Notes under the pieces: model-generated
The model's input: only the letters and a program-made list of their open reading frames with translations
Databases searched by the model: none
What the model was told of the DNA's origin: nothing
Source of the DNA: Bdellovibrionales bacterium CG12_big_fil_rev_8_21_14_0_65_38_15
GTDB taxonomy: Bacteria; Bdellovibrionota; Bacteriovoracia; Bacteriovoracales; Bacteriovoracaceae
Direction: 5' to 3'
Assembly: GCA_002787775.1 (NCBI GenBank)
Contig: PCUW01000032.1
Coordinates: forward strand, 1-46,612
Length of the DNA stretch: 46,612 bases
Translations under genes and position numbers: made by a program
Shown: piece after piece, positions 46,099 through 46,612 of the stretch
Layout of the letters: the number at the start of each line of letters is the position of its first letter
Position numbering within the stretch: the stretch's first letter is position 1

Positions 46099-46127
46099 AT
46101 TATAGTCGGGATACAGGCTAGCGACAA
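46099..46127 (-). promoter_or_regulatory. promoter of the M16 peptidase gene
   Basis: On the - strand TTGTCG (46127-46122, four of six) and a perfect TATAAT (46104-46099) are separated by 17 nt, about 30 bases before the peptidase start. On the + strand TATAGT (46101-46106) with TGGCCA 17 nt upstream is a possible hemW promoter, so the two -10 boxes share bases. Confidence 0.6.
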
Positions 46128-46137
46128 AGTGGAAACT

Positions 46138-46612
46138 ATGATTTCTTCACATGAAATAAAATCTCTCTATCTACATTTTCCGCATTGTCGGCATTTATGT
46201 AATTATTGTGACTTTTTTAAGTCGGTTCCGCCTGATTTTGATGAAGCGCGTGATGTGTTTCAGTTTCGTCTTGAGAATCAATGGGAACAACAAGAGCATT
46301 GGTTTGAATCACTCGGTTATCGCTTTGCTCCACTTGATACACTTTATCTTGGAGGTGGAACACCTTCTCTTTGGGGCGTTAACGGCGCCAAGTGGTTTGA
46401 GTTTTTAATTCCCTCAAAAATACAAGTTAACGAAACAACAGAATGGACCATGGAAGTTAATCCTGGCGCTTGGGAAAATGAGGGCTTAAAAGCCTGGCAG
46501 GATTTAGGGGTCAATCGCTTTTCGATGGGTGTTCAATCGTACAACGAAAAGTTTTTAAAAGTGCTCGATCGTTTTCATGATCTAAGCGATGTTGATTCGC
46601 TTCTTAATCGTT
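46138..46612 (+). CDS. hemW: HemW-like radical SAM protein (3' end beyond window)
   Basis: An open frame of 158 codons runs off the window end. It begins MISSHEIKSLYLHFPHCRHL and carries the radical SAM CxxxCxxC motif as C17, C21 and C24 (HCRHLCNYCDF). It continues with LDTLYLGGGTPSLWG, EVNPG and GVNRFSMGVQS, which match the HemW/HemN-like family. HemW is a heme chaperone homologous to oxygen-independent coproporphyrinogen oxidase; HemN itself has a different N-terminus and an extra cysteine pattern. GTGGA lies ~6 nt before ATG 46138. It is divergent from the M16 gene. Confidence 0.88.
   Translation, partial: MISSHEIKSLYLHFPHCRHLCNYCDFFKSVPPDFDEARDVFQFRLENQWEQQEHWFESLGYRFAPLDTLYLGGGTPSLWGVNGAKWFEFLIPSKIQVNETTEWTMEVNPGAWENEGLKAWQDLGVNRFSMGVQSYNEKFLKVLDRFHDLSDVDSLLNR

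Overview
The window is a 46.6 kb piece of a bacterial chromosome with moderately low G+C (low forties by eye). About 30 kb of it is one co-directional information-processing supercluster. Several features fit the Bdellovibrionota, most likely the Bacteriovorax/Peredibacter side: the E. coli-like RpoB/RpoC, the long zinc-free S14, the base composition, and the propionyl-CoA and methylmalonyl-CoA genes nearby. That placement is an inference from protein style and context. No rRNA or other taxonomic marker was searched.

Region 1 (1-31.2 kb, + strand) starts with the 3' part of hflK and then hflC. It continues secE-nusG-rplK-rplA-rplJ-rplL-rpoB-rpoC-rpsL-rpsG-fusA, and then the complete S10, spc and alpha clusters: rpsJ, rplC, rplD, rplW, rplB, rpsS, rplV, rpsC, rplP, rpmC, rpsQ, rplN, rplX, rplE, rpsN, rpsH, rplF, rplR, rpsE, rpmD, rplO, secY, adk, infA, rpmJ, rpsM, rpsK, rpoA and rplQ. 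The rif, str, S10, spc and alpha operons are therefore fused end to end. No tuf gene is present at either usual site, and rpsD is missing between rpsK and rpoA. Terminator-like or other hairpins lie at the joints (rplJ leader, rplL/rpoB, rpoB/rpoC, rpoC/rpsL, rpsL/rpsG, rpsG/fusA). A good sigma70-type promoter precedes rpsJ and a weaker one precedes infA.

Region 2 (31.3-43.5 kb) begins with a membrane-anchored TlpA-like thioredoxin and a sigma54-dependent activator with a PocR-like N-terminal region. Next comes a three-gene biotin-dependent carboxylase operon (carboxyltransferase, biotin carboxylase, separate biotin carrier) that is probably propionyl-CoA carboxylase. After three small hypothetical or secreted-protein genes and a 400-base non-coding stretch come meaB and methylmalonyl-CoA mutase on the - strand. 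The carboxylase, mutase and MeaB chaperone together make the propionyl-CoA to succinyl-CoA route. The epimerase is not in the window.

Region 3 (42.9-46.6 kb) holds a conserved hypothetical gene on +, a double-domain M16 zinc peptidase on -, and the 5' part of a hemW-like radical SAM gene on +, cut by the window end.

The least explained sequence is non-coding. Two diverged copies of an ~85-nt repeat with a covarying palindromic core lie at 37.3 and 39.3 kb in opposite orientation. A 121-bp imperfect inverted repeat, ended on the - strand by an intrinsic terminator, lies downstream of meaB. Several genes (rplJ, the TlpA-like gene, the carboxyltransferase gene) have their Shine-Dalgarno placed in the descending arm of a hairpin, and for two of them the U-tract runs straight into the AUG.
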